From Variovorax paradoxus (lineage in GTDB: Bacteria > Pseudomonadota > Gammaproteobacteria > Burkholderiales > Burkholderiaceae_C), in the NCBI RefSeq assembly GCF_024734665.1, contig NZ_CP102931.1:4524001-4588000 (forward strand): a stretch of DNA of 64,000 nucleotides. The letters run 5' to 3'. Made by a program: the position numbers and the translations under genes. A model generated the notes under the pieces. That model was not told the DNA's origin. It ran no database searches and worked only from the letters and a program-made list of their open reading frames with translations. How positions within the stretch are numbered: position 1 is the stretch's first letter; every line of letters begins with the position of its first letter. Positions 25,043 through 34,534 of this stretch are shown piece after piece.

Positions 25043-28000
25043 TCAAGCTGGCGCGACCCGGCTCAGTTCGTGTTCGTTCTTGCCGCGGCGGCGCAATTTG
25101 TCGAGCAGCAGGTAGACGACCGGCGTCGTCAGCAGGGTCAGCAGCTGGCTGGCGATCAGCCCGCCGATGATGGCCACGCCCAGCGGCCGGCGCAATTCAG
25201 CGCCCTCCCCGAAGCCGATGGCCAGCGGCAGCGCGCCCAGCGCGGCCGCCAACGTGGTCATCAGGATCGGGCGGAAGCGCAGCAGGCAGGCCTCGCGCAC
25301 CGCCTCCAGCGGCGAGAGCCCGCGCGAGCGCTCGGCCTCCAGCGCGAAGTCGATGATCAAAATGGCGTTCTTCTTCACGATGCCGATCAGAAGGAACACG
25401 CCGATCAGCGCAATGATCGAGAACTCCATGCGGAACATCAGCAGCGCCAGCACCGCGCCCACGCCGGCCGAGGGCAGCGTCGACAGCACGGTGATCGGAT
25501 GCACCAGGCTTTCGTACAGGATGCCCAGCACGATGTAGATCACGATCAGCGCGGCCAGGATCAATATGGCCTGCTGCCCCTGCGACTGCTGCGCGCTGGC
25601 CGCCGTGCCGGCGAAGGCGCCGCGCACGTTGGTGGGCATCGCGATGTTGGCCTCGGCCTTGGCAATGGCCTCGCGCGCATCGCCGAGGTTCGCGCCTTCG
25701 GCGAGGTTGAACGAGATGGTGGTCGCCAGTTCGCCGTCTTCATGGCTCACCGAGGTGGCGACCGATTGCTCTTCGAACTTCGCCACTGCCGACAGCGGCA
25801 CGAGCGCGGTGGCCGTGTTGCTCAGCACGTTGCCGGTCGATGCGCTGCGCAGGCCCGCGTTGGCCGACACCGGCACGGAGGTGCTGCTGCTGGCCGTACT
25901 GGTCGTGCTCGAGGACGACGACGAACCTGAACTCGTCGACGTCGTGGTGCTCGCTGCCACCTGCGTGGTCACGGTCTGGCCCCCCACTACCGTCGTCTTG
26001 GTGGCTGGCACGTACACGTCGCTCAGGGCATTGGGACTGCGCGCGTAGCGCGGCGCCCATTCCATCACCACGTGATACTGGTTCAGCTCGGTGTAGATGG
26101 TCGCCACCTGTCGCTGCCCGAAGGCGTTGTAGAGCGCGTTGTCGACGGCCGTGGAAGTAAGGCCCAGCCGGCGCGCGCTGTCGGGGTCGACTTTGGCCAC
26201 CGTCTCCACGCCGTTCTCGTCCTGGTCGGTGTCGATGTCGGTCAGCACCGGCTGCATCTTCAGCTCGTCGGACAGCTTCAGGGCCCAGGTGCGCAGGTCG
26301 GCGAGGTTGTCGCTCTTGAGCGTGTACTGGTAGGTGGAATTGCTGGCGCGACCGCCCGAGCGCACGTCCTGCACGGTGCCCAGGAACACACGCAGGCCCG
26401 TTACTTCGTTGAGCTGTGGCCGCAGCCGCGCGATCACGGCCAGGCCGCTGTCCTTGCGCTGGTTGGCCGGCTTCAGGTTGACGAACATGAAGCCGCCCCC
26501 CGCCCGGCCTGCGCCGGTGAAGCCGACCACGGTGTCGACCGCCTCGTCCTTGCGGATGATGTCGACCACCTGCCGCAGCTTGGCAGCCAGCGCCTGCGAC
26601 GAGATGCTCTGGTCGGCACGCAGGCCGCCGTTGAGCTGCCCGCTGTCCTGCTGCGGGAAGAAGCCCTTGGGCGCGGCGCTGAAGAGATACACATTGAGCC
26701 CGACCACCGCCACCAGGATCAGCATGACCAGCCCCTTGCTGTCGAGCGCCCAGTCGAGGCTGGTCTCGTAGCGCTTGAGCACCCAGTCGTAGCTGCGTGC
26801 CGCCATGCGCCCGAAGCGGCCCTGCGGCTTGCTCTTGTCGTGCTCGCCACCGGGCTTGAGCAGCCACGCGCACATCATGGGCGTGGTGGTCAGCGAGATG
26901 ACGAGCGAGATCATCACCGCCGCCGACAGCGTTACCGCGAACTCGCGGAACAGCCGGCCGACCTGCCCGCCCATGAACAGCAGCGGAATGAACACCGCCA
27001 CCAGCGACACGCTGATCGACAGCACGGTGAAGCCCACTTCCTTCGCGCCCAGCAGCGCCGCCTTCATGCGCGTCATGCCCGACTCGATGTGCCGGCTGGT
27101 GTTTTCGAGCACCACGATGGCGTCGTCCACCACGAAGCCGGTGGCGACCGTGAGCGCCATCAGGCTCAGGTTGTTGAGGCTGAAGCCCAGCAGGTACATG
27201 ACCCCGAAAGTGCCCAGCAGCGCCGCCACCGTGGCCACTGCGGGCACGATGGTCGCGCGCACGCTGCGCAGGAACAGGCTGACCACCAGCACCACCAGGA
27301 TGACCGAGATGACCAGCGTGAGCTCGACCTCGCGCAGCGAGCCGCGGATGGAGTTGGTGCTGTCCGACGCCACCTGCAGCGTGACGTCGGGCGGCAGCTG
27401 AGCCTGCAGCTCGGGCAGCAGCGCGCGCACGCTGTCGACGGTCTCGATGATGTTGGCCGAGGGCTGCCGCGTGATCAGCACGATGATCGCGGGCTCGCCG
27501 TTGAACAGGCCGAGCGTGCGCGTGTCTTCCACGCCATCGACCACCTCCGCCACGTCCTGGAGCCGCACGGCCGCGCCGTTGCGCCAGGCGATGACCATCG
27601 GCGCGTAGTCGCTCGCGCGCAGGGCCGGCGTCTGCGTGTATATCTGCAGCTTGCGGCCTTCGCCCTGGACCGTGCCCTTGGGGCGGTTGGCGTTGGAGGC
27701 CTGGATGGCGGCGCGCACGTCTTCGGTGCTGATGCCGTAGCGGCTGAGCGCGAACGGCAGCAGCTCGATGCGCACGGCTGGGAGCGAGCCACCGCCGATT
27801 TCGACGTCGCCCACGCCATCTACCTGGGACAGGCGCTGGCTGACGATGTTCGAGACGGCGTCGTAGATCTGGCCCGGGGTCTTGGTCTTGGACGTGAGGG
27901 CCAGGATGATGACCGGCGAGGCGGCCGGGTTGGCCTTGCGGTAGGTCGGGTTGCTTCTTAGTGTGGCGGGCAGGTCGACGCGGCTGGCGTTGATGGCGGC

Positions 28001-28327
28001 CTGCACTTCTCTGGCGGCGCCGTCGATGTTGCGGCTCAGGTCGAACTGCAGGGTGACTCGGGCGGAGCCTACCGAGCTGGTGGACGTCATTTCGTTGACG
28101 CCTGCGATGGTGCCTAAGTGGCGTTCCAGCGGGGTTGCTACGCTGGTTGCCATCGTCTCGGGGCTTGCTCCGGGGATGGAGGCTCTTACTGAGATGACTG
28201 GGTAATCGACTTGGGGGAGTGGGGAGACTGGGAGGACGAAGAATGCGGCTATGCCTGCCAGGGCTATGCCTATGGTCAGTAGGACTGTGCCTATGGGGCG
28301 GCGGACGAAAGGCAGCGAGAGATTCAT
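25043..28327 (-). CDS. RND multidrug efflux permease, MdtC-like
   Basis: Proton-driven inner-membrane efflux subunit, 1094 residues, which should form a heteromeric pump with the MdtB-like protein. Twelve membrane segments and the classical motifs are present ([13 protein letters not shown] in TM4, [15 protein letters not shown]). It is about 70 residues longer than E. coli MdtC. The excess is a Ser/Thr-rich insert near residues 789-815, in the second periplasmic loop. The first hundred or so codons are unusual for this genome: 18 of the first 60 end in A, including four ATA. This segment adjoins the giant palindrome at 28354-28916. Confidence 0.94.
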   Translation of the reverse strand: MNLSLPFVRRPIGTVLLTIGIALAGIAAFFVLPVSPLPQVDYPVISVRASIPGASPETMATSVATPLERHLGTIAGVNEMTSTSSVGSARVTLQFDLSRNIDGAAREVQAAINASRVDLPATLRSNPTYRKANPAASPVIILALTSKTKTPGQIYDAVSNIVSQRLSQVDGVGDVEIGGGSLPAVRIELLPFALSRYGISTEDVRAAIQASNANRPKGTVQGEGRKLQIYTQTPALRASDYAPMVIAWRNGAAVRLQDVAEVVDGVEDTRTLGLFNGEPAIIVLITRQPSANIIETVDSVRALLPELQAQLPPDVTLQVASDSTNSIRGSLREVELTLVISVILVVLVVSLFLRSVRATIVPAVATVAALLGTFGVMYLLGFSLNNLSLMALTVATGFVVDDAIVVLENTSRHIESGMTRMKAALLGAKEVGFTVLSISVSLVAVFIPLLFMGGQVGRLFREFAVTLSAAVMISLVISLTTTPMMCAWLLKPGGEHDKSKPQGRFGRMAARSYDWVLKRYETSLDWALDSKGLVMLILVAVVGLNVYLFSAAPKGFFPQQDSGQLNGGLRADQSISSQALAAKLRQVVDIIRKDEAVDTVVGFTGAGRAGGGFMFVNLKPANQRKDSGLAVIARLRPQLNEVTGLRVFLGTVQDVRSGGRASNSTYQYTLKSDNLADLRTWALKLSDELKMQPVLTDIDTDQDENGVETVAKVDPDSARRLGLTSTAVDNALYNAFGQRQVATIYTELNQYHVVMEWAPRYARSPNALSDVYVPATKTTVVGGQTVTTQVAASTTTSTSSGSSSSSSTTSTASSSTSVPVSANAGLRSASTGNVLSNTATALVPLSAVAKFEEQSVATSVSHEDGELATTISFNLAEGANLGDAREAIAKAEANIAMPTNVRGAFAGTAASAQQSQGQQAILILAALIVIYIVLGILYESLVHPITVLSTLPSAGVGAVLALLMFRMEFSIIALIGVFLLIGIVKKNAILIIDFALEAERSRGLSPLEAVREACLLRFRPILMTTLAAALGALPLAIGFGEGAELRRPLGVAIIGGLIASQLLTLLTTPVVYLLLDKLRRRGKNEHELSRVAPA

Positions 28328-28476
28328 CTTTGCTCTCCTTGCGGAGGGCGGAGGCCGGGTCTCGCCCCGGCGGGCGACCTACTTTTCTTTGCTTCGCCAA
28401 AGAAAAGTAGGCAAAAGAAAGGCGACCCTACTGTCTGCGACCCTTCGCTTCGCTTCGGGCAACCTGCGGTGCTCGA

Positions 28477-28548
28477 CGTAGACGGGGGTCCGCAGAACTC
28501 GCTCCACTGCGTTGCGCTCAGACAGCTGCGGCCCTGATCCCGTCTACG
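28477..28548. repeat. Left side hairpin of the palindromic element
   Basis: CGTAGACGGG (28477-28486) pairs with CCCGTCTACG (28539-28548) over 10 bp, enclosing 52 bases. It sits between the left outer arm and the left inner arm. Its sequence is unrelated to the hairpin at the equivalent position on the right. Confidence 0.8.
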
Positions 28549-28549
28549 T

Positions 28550-28729
28550 CTGCGCTCCTCGGCGCAGCCAGAAGGGAGTTCGAACAGGCCATCGCTTCGC
28601 TCGGCCTTCGAACAGCCAACAGCCAAACTCAACCACCGCAGGCGCTGCGCGCCTGCGGTGGCACCGGGGCCGAGCGAAGCAAAGGCCCGAGTGGTCTCCC
28701 CTCCCCTCTGGCTGCGCCGAGGAGCGCAG
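28550..28729. repeat. Inner perfect inverted repeat and central hairpins
   Basis: Positions 28550-28572 and 28707-28729 are perfect 23-bp inverted copies (the right one begins TCTGGCTGCGCC). Within them, GCTTCGCTCGGCC (28594-28606) pairs with GGCCGAGCGAAGC (28668-28680). At the middle, CCACCGCAGGCGC (28633-28645) and its exact complement (28649-28661) form a 13-bp stem with a 3-base loop. Confidence 0.9.
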
Positions 28730-28794
28730 CGTTTCGCGGATAAGGGCTCGCCCTTGTTTGAGCGAAGCGAGTTTGGGCGAGACCCCGCGAAACG
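28730..28794. repeat. Right side hairpin of the palindromic element
   Basis: CGTTTCGCGG (28730-28739) pairs with CCGCGAAACG (28785-28794). A nested CTCGCCC/GGGCGAG pair lies inside. It takes the same place on the right as the 28477-28548 hairpin does on the left, but with different sequence, which suggests exchangeable modules. Confidence 0.8.
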
Positions 28795-28952
28795 CGAGCA
28801 CCGCAGGTTGCCCGTAGCGAAGCGAAGGGTCGCAGACAGTGGGGTCGCCTTTTCTTTGCTTACTTTCTTTTGGCGAAGCAAAAGAAAGTAAGTCGCCCGC
28901 CGGGGCGAGACCCGGCCCCGGAACGCAAACACGCAACAAGAAGCAAGCCAGC

Positions 28953-31900
28953 TCAAACCGCTTCCTCCTCAATCACCGCCCGCCGCGAGCTCCCCCCACC
29001 CAACCGATCAAACGCCAGATAGATAACAGGCGTAGTGAACAGCGTAAGCAGCTGACTAACAATCAACCCCCCAAAAATCGCCAAGCCAAGAGGCCTCCGC
29101 AACTCAGCCCCTTCCCCAAAACTCAACATCAACGGCACAGCAGCAAACAAGGCAGCCAGCGTAGTCATCAAGATAGGCCGAAACCGCAGCAAAGCAGCCT
29201 GATGAATAGCCTCCCGCGGAGACTTCCCCTGAGTCCGCTCAGCATCGATAGCAAAGTCGATCATCATGATCGCGTTCTTCTTCACGATGCCAATCAGCAG
29301 AATGATCCCGATGATCCCGATCACCCCAAGGTCGTTGCCGGTGATCATCAAGGCAAGCAGGGCCCCGACCCCGGCAGAAGGCAGCGTGGACAAGATAGTC
29401 AGCGGATGCACATAGCTCTCGTACAGCACCCCCAGCACGATGTACACGCAAACCACCGCCGCCAGAATCAGCCACAGCTGGTTAGACAGCGACTTCTCAT
29501 AAGCCCCTGAAGCCCCAAGGAAGGTCATCGTCACGCTGCCGGGCAGCCCGATCTCTTTCGCCGCCGCGCGAATCGCATCGACCGAAGTCCCGAGAGAAAC
29601 CCCTGGCGCCGTATCGAAGTTCAGCGTGCTCGCCGGATACTGCGCCACGTGCGTGATCTGCAGCGGCGCCTGCTGCTCGGTGATGTCCGCAATCGCGGAC
29701 AGCGGCGTCGCGGTGCCGGAGCCGGCGATCAGGCTCAGCTGCCCCAGCGTCTGCGGCGTATTCACCATGCCGGGACGCGCTTCGAGAATCACCCGGTACT
29801 GGTTCGTCTCGGTGAAGATCGTCGACACGATACGCTGGCCGAACGCGCTGTAGAGCGCATCGTCCACCGTACTGGCAGTAATCGACAGCCGCGCCGCGGT
29901 GTCGCGGTTCACGTTGACGAACGCCGCCAGGCCCTGCGCGCCGGCATCGCTGCTTACGTTGCGCACCTTGTCCGAAGTCTGCAGCTTGGCCACGAGCTTC
30001 TTCATCCACTCGGTGATCGCCGCGCTGTCTACGCCCTCCAGCGACACGCGGTACTCGGTCGGGCCGGTCTCGGCGTCGATGGTCAGGTCTTGCGTGGGCT
30101 GCAGGTACAGCGTGACGCCGGCCACCTGCCGCACGCGCTCGCGCAGCCTGTCCATCACGTCCTGCTGGTTGCCGCGGCTCTTCGTCAGGTTGATGAGCAT
30201 GCTGCCGGTGTGCAGCATGGTGTTGTTGGCTGCGTCCACGCCGACGAAGGAGCTGAGGTTCTCGACCTCGGGGTCATCGAGAATGGCTTGCGCCGCCTGC
30301 AATTGCAGCTGCGACATGCGGTCGAAGGACACGTCCTGCGCGGCCTGCACGCGGGCCTGCAACTGGCCAGTGTCCTGCGTGGGGAATAGGCCCTTCGGGA
30401 TCGTGAGGTACAGCACCACCGTCAGCACCATGGTCAGCAGCGCGACCAGCAGCGTGAGCGGCTGATGCTCGATCACCCAGTGCAGCGAGCGGTCGTAGCG
30501 CTCCATCACGCCGCTGAAGAAACGCTGGGCGCGCGCGCCGAAGCCATGGCCGGCGGGATCTTTCTTCGGTTCGTGCCTGAGCCAGCGCGCCGACATCATC
30601 GGCACCAGCGTGAGCGACACCACGGCCGAGATCAGGATGGTGATGGCCAGCGTCACCGCGAACTCGCGGAACAGGCGGCCCACCACGTCGCCCATGAAGA
30701 GCAGCGGAATCAGCACAGCAATGAGCGACACGGTCAGCGAGATGATGGTGAAGCCGATCTGCGTCGCGCCCTTGAATGCGGCCTGCAGTGGTTTTTCGCC
30801 CTCCTCGATGTAGCGCGCGATGTTCTCGATCATGACGATCGCGTCGTCCACCACGAAGCCGGTGGCAATGGTCAGCGCCATCAGGCTCAGGTTGTTGAGG
30901 CTGTAGCCCAGCAGGTACATCAGCCCGAAGGTGCCGATCAGCGAGATGGGCACCGCAATGCTCGCGATGACGGTGGCACGCAGGCTGCCCAGGAAGGCGA
31001 AGATCACGAGCACCACCAGCACCACGGCCAGCACCAGTTCCATCTCGACGTGCTGCACCGACGCGCGGATGCCGGCCGTGCGATCGCTGAGCACCTCGAT
31101 CTTCAGCCCGGCGGGCAAGCCGGTCTGAAGATCGGGCAGTTGCTTCTTGATGGCATCGACGGTGGCGATCACGTTGGCGCCCGGCTGGCGCTGCACGTTC
31201 ATGATGATCGCGGGCGACAGCTTGTTGGTGCCGTCGGCCTTGTTGCCGGCCCAGGCGCTGAGCTGGTTGTTCTCGGCGCTGTTGACCACCTGCGCCACGT
31301 CGACCATGCGGATCGGCGCGCCGTTCTTGTACGTGACGATGAGGTTCTTGTAGTCGTCGACCGTGAGCAGCTGGTCGTTCGAGTTGATGGTGTAGGCGCG
31401 CTTGGGGCCGTCGAAGCTGCCCTTGGCACCGTTGGAATTGGCTGCCGAGATGGCCGTGCGCAGCGTGTCGAGCCCGATGCCGTTGGCAGCGAGGGCCTGC
31501 GTGTTGGCCTGGATGCGCACCGCCGGGCGCTGCCCGCCGCTGAGCGACACCAGCCCCACGCCCGAGACCTGGCTGATCTTCTGCGCGAGCCGTGTGTTGA
31601 CGAGGTTCTGCACCTCGGTGAGCGGCAGCGTGTCGGACGTGATCGAGAGCGTGAGCACCGGCGCGTCGGCCGGGTTCACCTTGGCGTACACGGGCGGCGC
31701 CGGCAGGTCGGCCGGCAGCAGCGAGCCGCCGGCGTTGATGGCGGCCTGCACTTCCTGCTCGGCCACATCGAGCGTCTGGCCCAGCGAGAACTGCAGCGTG
31801 ATGATCGACACGCCCGCGGCACTGGTCGAGCTCATGCGGTCGAGCCCCGACATCTGGCCGAACTGGCGTTCCAGCGGCGCGGTAACGGTGTTGCTCATGA

Positions 31901-32072
31901 CCTCGGGGCTGCCCCCGGGGTAGAGCGTCTGCACCTGGATGGTCGGGTAGTCGACCTGCGGCAATGCCGACAGCGGCAGGAAGCGGAACGCCACCAGGCC
32001 GGCCAGCACGATGGCGACCATCAGCAGCGAGGTCGCCACCGGCCGGAGGATGAACGGACGTGACGGGTTCAC
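28953..32072 (-). CDS. RND multidrug efflux permease, MdtB-like
   Basis: Second proton-driven RND subunit, 1039 residues, matching the usual MdtB length. Typical motifs are [17 protein letters not shown] at the N-terminus, [21 protein letters not shown] in TM4, and [17 protein letters not shown]. It is translated 34 bp after the fusion protein and should pair with the MdtC-like subunit. The last 150-200 codons depart from the genome pattern: of the final 60 codons, only 4 end in C, 20 end in T and 6 are TTG. Codon use returns to normal upstream of about 29500. The 625-bp palindromic gap separates it from the MdtC gene. Confidence 0.95.
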   Translation of the reverse strand: MNPSRPFILRPVATSLLMVAIVLAGLVAFRFLPLSALPQVDYPTIQVQTLYPGGSPEVMSNTVTAPLERQFGQMSGLDRMSSTSAAGVSIITLQFSLGQTLDVAEQEVQAAINAGGSLLPADLPAPPVYAKVNPADAPVLTLSITSDTLPLTEVQNLVNTRLAQKISQVSGVGLVSLSGGQRPAVRIQANTQALAANGIGLDTLRTAISAANSNGAKGSFDGPKRAYTINSNDQLLTVDDYKNLIVTYKNGAPIRMVDVAQVVNSAENNQLSAWAGNKADGTNKLSPAIIMNVQRQPGANVIATVDAIKKQLPDLQTGLPAGLKIEVLSDRTAGIRASVQHVEMELVLAVVLVVLVIFAFLGSLRATVIASIAVPISLIGTFGLMYLLGYSLNNLSLMALTIATGFVVDDAIVMIENIARYIEEGEKPLQAAFKGATQIGFTIISLTVSLIAVLIPLLFMGDVVGRLFREFAVTLAITILISAVVSLTLVPMMSARWLRHEPKKDPAGHGFGARAQRFFSGVMERYDRSLHWVIEHQPLTLLVALLTMVLTVVLYLTIPKGLFPTQDTGQLQARVQAAQDVSFDRMSQLQLQAAQAILDDPEVENLSSFVGVDAANNTMLHTGSMLINLTKSRGNQQDVMDRLRERVRQVAGVTLYLQPTQDLTIDAETGPTEYRVSLEGVDSAAITEWMKKLVAKLQTSDKVRNVSSDAGAQGLAAFVNVNRDTAARLSITASTVDDALYSAFGQRIVSTIFTETNQYRVILEARPGMVNTPQTLGQLSLIAGSGTATPLSAIADITEQQAPLQITHVAQYPASTLNFDTAPGVSLGTSVDAIRAAAKEIGLPGSVTMTFLGASGAYEKSLSNQLWLILAAVVCVYIVLGVLYESYVHPLTILSTLPSAGVGALLALMITGNDLGVIGIIGIILLIGIVKKNAIMMIDFAIDAERTQGKSPREAIHQAALLRFRPILMTTLAALFAAVPLMLSFGEGAELRRPLGLAIFGGLIVSQLLTLFTTPVIYLAFDRLGGGSSRRAVIEEEAV

Positions 32073-32106
32073 CGGGCGGTCCCCATGCGGCGGCTGCGAC
32101 TACCGC

Positions 32107-33705
32107 TCATGGGCGGCGCCCGCCCTGGCCACCTTCGCCGCCGCCTTCGGACATGCGCTGCCAGCGCTCCAGCGCCGCCGGGTCGCCACGGTCCAGTGCT
32201 TCGAGGAAGCGCTTGCGGCGCTCCAACTGCTGCGGGTCGTCCTTGGCGGCGTCGAGCATGCGCTGGCGCTGCTCGGCGGTCGGGAGCTTGGCGGGGGTTG
32301 CGGGCTCCGCTGCGGGAGCGGCAGCAGCCGGGCCTGATGCACCTGACGCACCTGATGCGCCGCCCTTCGGCGCCGCCGCGCCGCCTTGACGGTGTTGTCC
32401 ACGGCGCGAACCGCTTGCGGGCGCCGACGCCGCACCGGCCGGGCGTTCGACCTGGGTCTGCACGCGCGCGCCGTCCTTGAGCCGGTCGCCGCCTTCGGTC
32501 ACGACCTGCTCTCCGGCCTTCAGGCCCGACATGATCGCCACGTTGTCCACGCTCGATTCGCCGCGCGTCACCGGGCGCTGCGATACCGTGCTGTCTTCGT
32601 TCAGCACATACACGTAATCGCCATTGGGGCCGTGGCGCAGCGCCGTGACCGGCACCACCACCGCGCTGGCCACGGTGCGCAGCAGCAGCCGCAGGTTGAC
32701 GAACTGGTTCGGGAACAGCGCGCTGTCGGCGTTGGCGAAGCGGGCCTTGGCCTTGACGGTGCCGGTGGCGGTGTCGACCAGGTTGTCAAGCGTGGAGAAG
32801 GCGCCATTCGCAAGCTGGCGCGTGCGCGTGCGGTCGAAGGCGGTGGCGTCGAGCTTGGCGCCCTGGGCGAGGCGCTCCTGCACTTCGGGCACGCGGTCTT
32901 GCGGAATGGCAAATTCAACGTCGATGGGCGCGATCTGCGTGATGGTCGCAATGCCGTTGGTCGTGCCGGTCGAGATGTAGTTGCCCCCGTCCACCGGCCG
33001 CAGGCCGATGCGCCCGCTCACCGGCGCGGTGATGCGGCTCCAGGCGAGGTTGAGCTTGGCCGTGTTCTCGTTGGCGCGGTCGATGGCCACTGTACCTTCG
33101 AGCTGCTTGACCAGCGCGGCCTGCGTGTCGACGTCTTGCCGCGCGATGGAGTCCTGCCCCAGCAGGGTCTGGTAGCGCTGCAGCGTGACGCGCGCCGCCG
33201 CCAGTTGTGCCTCGTCGCGCTGCCGCGCTCCGGTGGCCTGGCCCAGCGCGTTCTGGAACGGCTGCGGATCGATGGTGGCGAGCACATCGCCCTTCTTGAC
33301 CATCTGCCCTTCCTGGAAGAGCACGGCCGTGAGCACGCCCGACACCTGCGGTTGCACGATCACGTTGGCCAGCGGCGTGACGGTGCCCAGCGCCTCGAGT
33401 TGCACCGGGATGTCCGCCTGCCTGGCCGTGGCAACACCGACCGTGCTGGAGGCTCCGCCACCGCCGCCGCGCCCACCCGGGCCGCCCGGCCCACCGGGGC
33501 CACCACCCTGCCGGCCGGCGCCAGGAACGCCACCAGGGCCGGCCGCGGGCGTCTTCGACCGCTGGATCAGATACCAGGCGCCAGCGCCCAGTGCCACGAG
33601 CAGCAGCAGGGTCAGCAGCCCGCCCACCCACCGGCGTCTGCGCACCGTCGGATGTGTTGGCGAGACGGTGGAAGGCAGAGGCTCGGGTGGTTTTTCTTGT
33701 TCCAT
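32107..33705 (-). CDS. RND periplasmic membrane-fusion protein, MdtA-like
   Basis: Adaptor linking the RND subunits to the outer-membrane channel, 532 residues from the ATG at 33705, compared with about 415 for E. coli MdtA. One N-terminal membrane anchor (GGLLTLLLLVALGAGAWYLI) is followed by a Gly/Pro-rich linker. Next come the lipoyl and hairpin domains (VIVQPQVSGVLTAVLFQEGQ) and the beta-barrel region. The extra length is a C-terminal Ala/Gly/Pro-rich tail ending in a charged helix (QQLERRKRFLEALDRGDP). It is the first gene of the four-gene efflux operon. Confidence 0.93.
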   Translation of the reverse strand: MEQEKPPEPLPSTVSPTHPTVRRRRWVGGLLTLLLLVALGAGAWYLIQRSKTPAAGPGGVPGAGRQGGGPGGPGGPGGRGGGGGASSTVGVATARQADIPVQLEALGTVTPLANVIVQPQVSGVLTAVLFQEGQMVKKGDVLATIDPQPFQNALGQATGARQRDEAQLAAARVTLQRYQTLLGQDSIARQDVDTQAALVKQLEGTVAIDRANENTAKLNLAWSRITAPVSGRIGLRPVDGGNYISTGTTNGIATITQIAPIDVEFAIPQDRVPEVQERLAQGAKLDATAFDRTRTRQLANGAFSTLDNLVDTATGTVKAKARFANADSALFPNQFVNLRLLLRTVASAVVVPVTALRHGPNGDYVYVLNEDSTVSQRPVTRGESSVDNVAIMSGLKAGEQVVTEGGDRLKDGARVQTQVERPAGAASAPASGSRRGQHRQGGAAAPKGGASGASGASGPAAAAPAAEPATPAKLPTAEQRQRMLDAAKDDPQQLERRKRFLEALDRGDPAALERWQRMSEGGGEGGQGGRRP

Positions 33706-33973
33706 GGGCGGTGCGTGCGAAAGATGCAGGGGGTGCGGACCGGGGTAGTACAGCGCGGAATGGTAGTCCCGCTCTTTGCTGCGCCGTAAAGCGACGGTAA
33801 AGCTGCCCGCACGGCCTCCGCAATTCACGCCGCCCGGCTGCAATTCGCGCCGCATGCATGCATTCCGTCGCAAGCCGGTGGCTGGGGCGGGCGGGCGCCG
33901 GCACAGTCCACTCCATCGATTCCCTTCTGCCCTTCTTCTTCAAGATTTCTTCCACTTCCAACGGAGCGCCACC

Positions 33974-34495
33974 ATGCTGATGCAAATCATCCTTCACACG
34001 CCCAAGTGGGTGTTCGCCGTGTTCTTCCTGCTGCTGTGGCTCGGCGCCAAGCAGCTGCTCACCAACAATGTGAGCCTGAGCCGCGTCACGCTGATGCCGG
34101 TGGCCATGGGCGCCCTTTCGATCTACGGCGTGGTCTCCGTCTTCGGCGATTCCTTCGGCGCCCTGCTGGGCTGGGCCGCCGCCGCGGTGGTAATGCTGGC
34201 GCTGGTGCTGCAGCGCCCGCTGCCCGCCACCACCCGCTACGACGCGGCCGAGCGCCGCTTCCACGTGGCCGGCAGCCCCGTGCCGCTGATGCTCATGATG
34301 GGCATCTTCCTGACCAAGTACGTGGTGGGCGTAACCCTGGCCATGCACCCCGAGGTGCGCCAGCAAGCCGCCTTCAGCCTCGTGATCCCGGTGCTGTACG
34401 GCGCCTTCAGCGGTGTCTTCGCGGCCCGTGCGGTGCGCCTGTGGAAGCTGGCCATCCGCACTGACGCTATGTCGGCCACGGCCCGCGCGGCCTAA
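33974..34495 (+). CDS. Small integral membrane protein (DUF6622-like)
   Basis: Inner-membrane protein of 173 residues with about five hydrophobic segments (WVFAVFFLLLWLGAKQLL, then VTLMPVAMGALSIYGVVSVF, and others). The pattern resembles the DUF6622 family, for which I know no function. The ATG at 33974 follows GGAG with normal spacing. It is divergent from the efflux operon across a 268-bp gap where I see no obvious operator. Confidence 0.8.
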   Translation: MLMQIILHTPKWVFAVFFLLLWLGAKQLLTNNVSLSRVTLMPVAMGALSIYGVVSVFGDSFGALLGWAAAAVVMLALVLQRPLPATTRYDAAERRFHVAGSPVPLMLMMGIFLTKYVVGVTLAMHPEVRQQAAFSLVIPVLYGAFSGVFAARAVRLWKLAIRTDAMSATARAA

Positions 34496-34534
34496 GATTC
34501 CCTAGGCCACGACTTTCATCCAGGACCCGCCACC

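Larger units (their letters stand above)
28354..28916. repeat. Modular giant palindromic intergenic element
   Basis: The gap of 625 bp (28328-28952) between the two RND permease genes is filled by this element. Its outer arms, 28354-28475 and 28795-28916, are inverted copies of about 122 bp with few differences. Inside lie further inverted pairs sharing nearly the same centre (about 28637). Each outer arm also carries its own 13-bp hairpin: CTACTTTTCTTTG at 28379 pairs with 28398-28410, and TTACTTTCTTTTG at 28860 pairs with 28879-28891. No open frame in it resembles a protein. From memory, similar arm sequences recur between genes in Variovorax-like genomes; that needs a search. Confidence 0.9.

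Noticed and set aside
25740-28400. 886-codon open frame on the minus strand in another phase
   Set aside because: It is a frame-shifted shadow of the MdtC-like gene, of low complexity and without motifs.
28354-28916. CRISPR array or insertion sequence
   Set aside because: There are no regularly spaced direct repeats and no transposase frame. The repeats are inverted and nested.
28324-28972. Several open frames of 60-210 codons in the RND intergenic gap
   Set aside because: They run through the palindromic element on both strands and mirror each other because of the inverted repeats. None resembles a protein.
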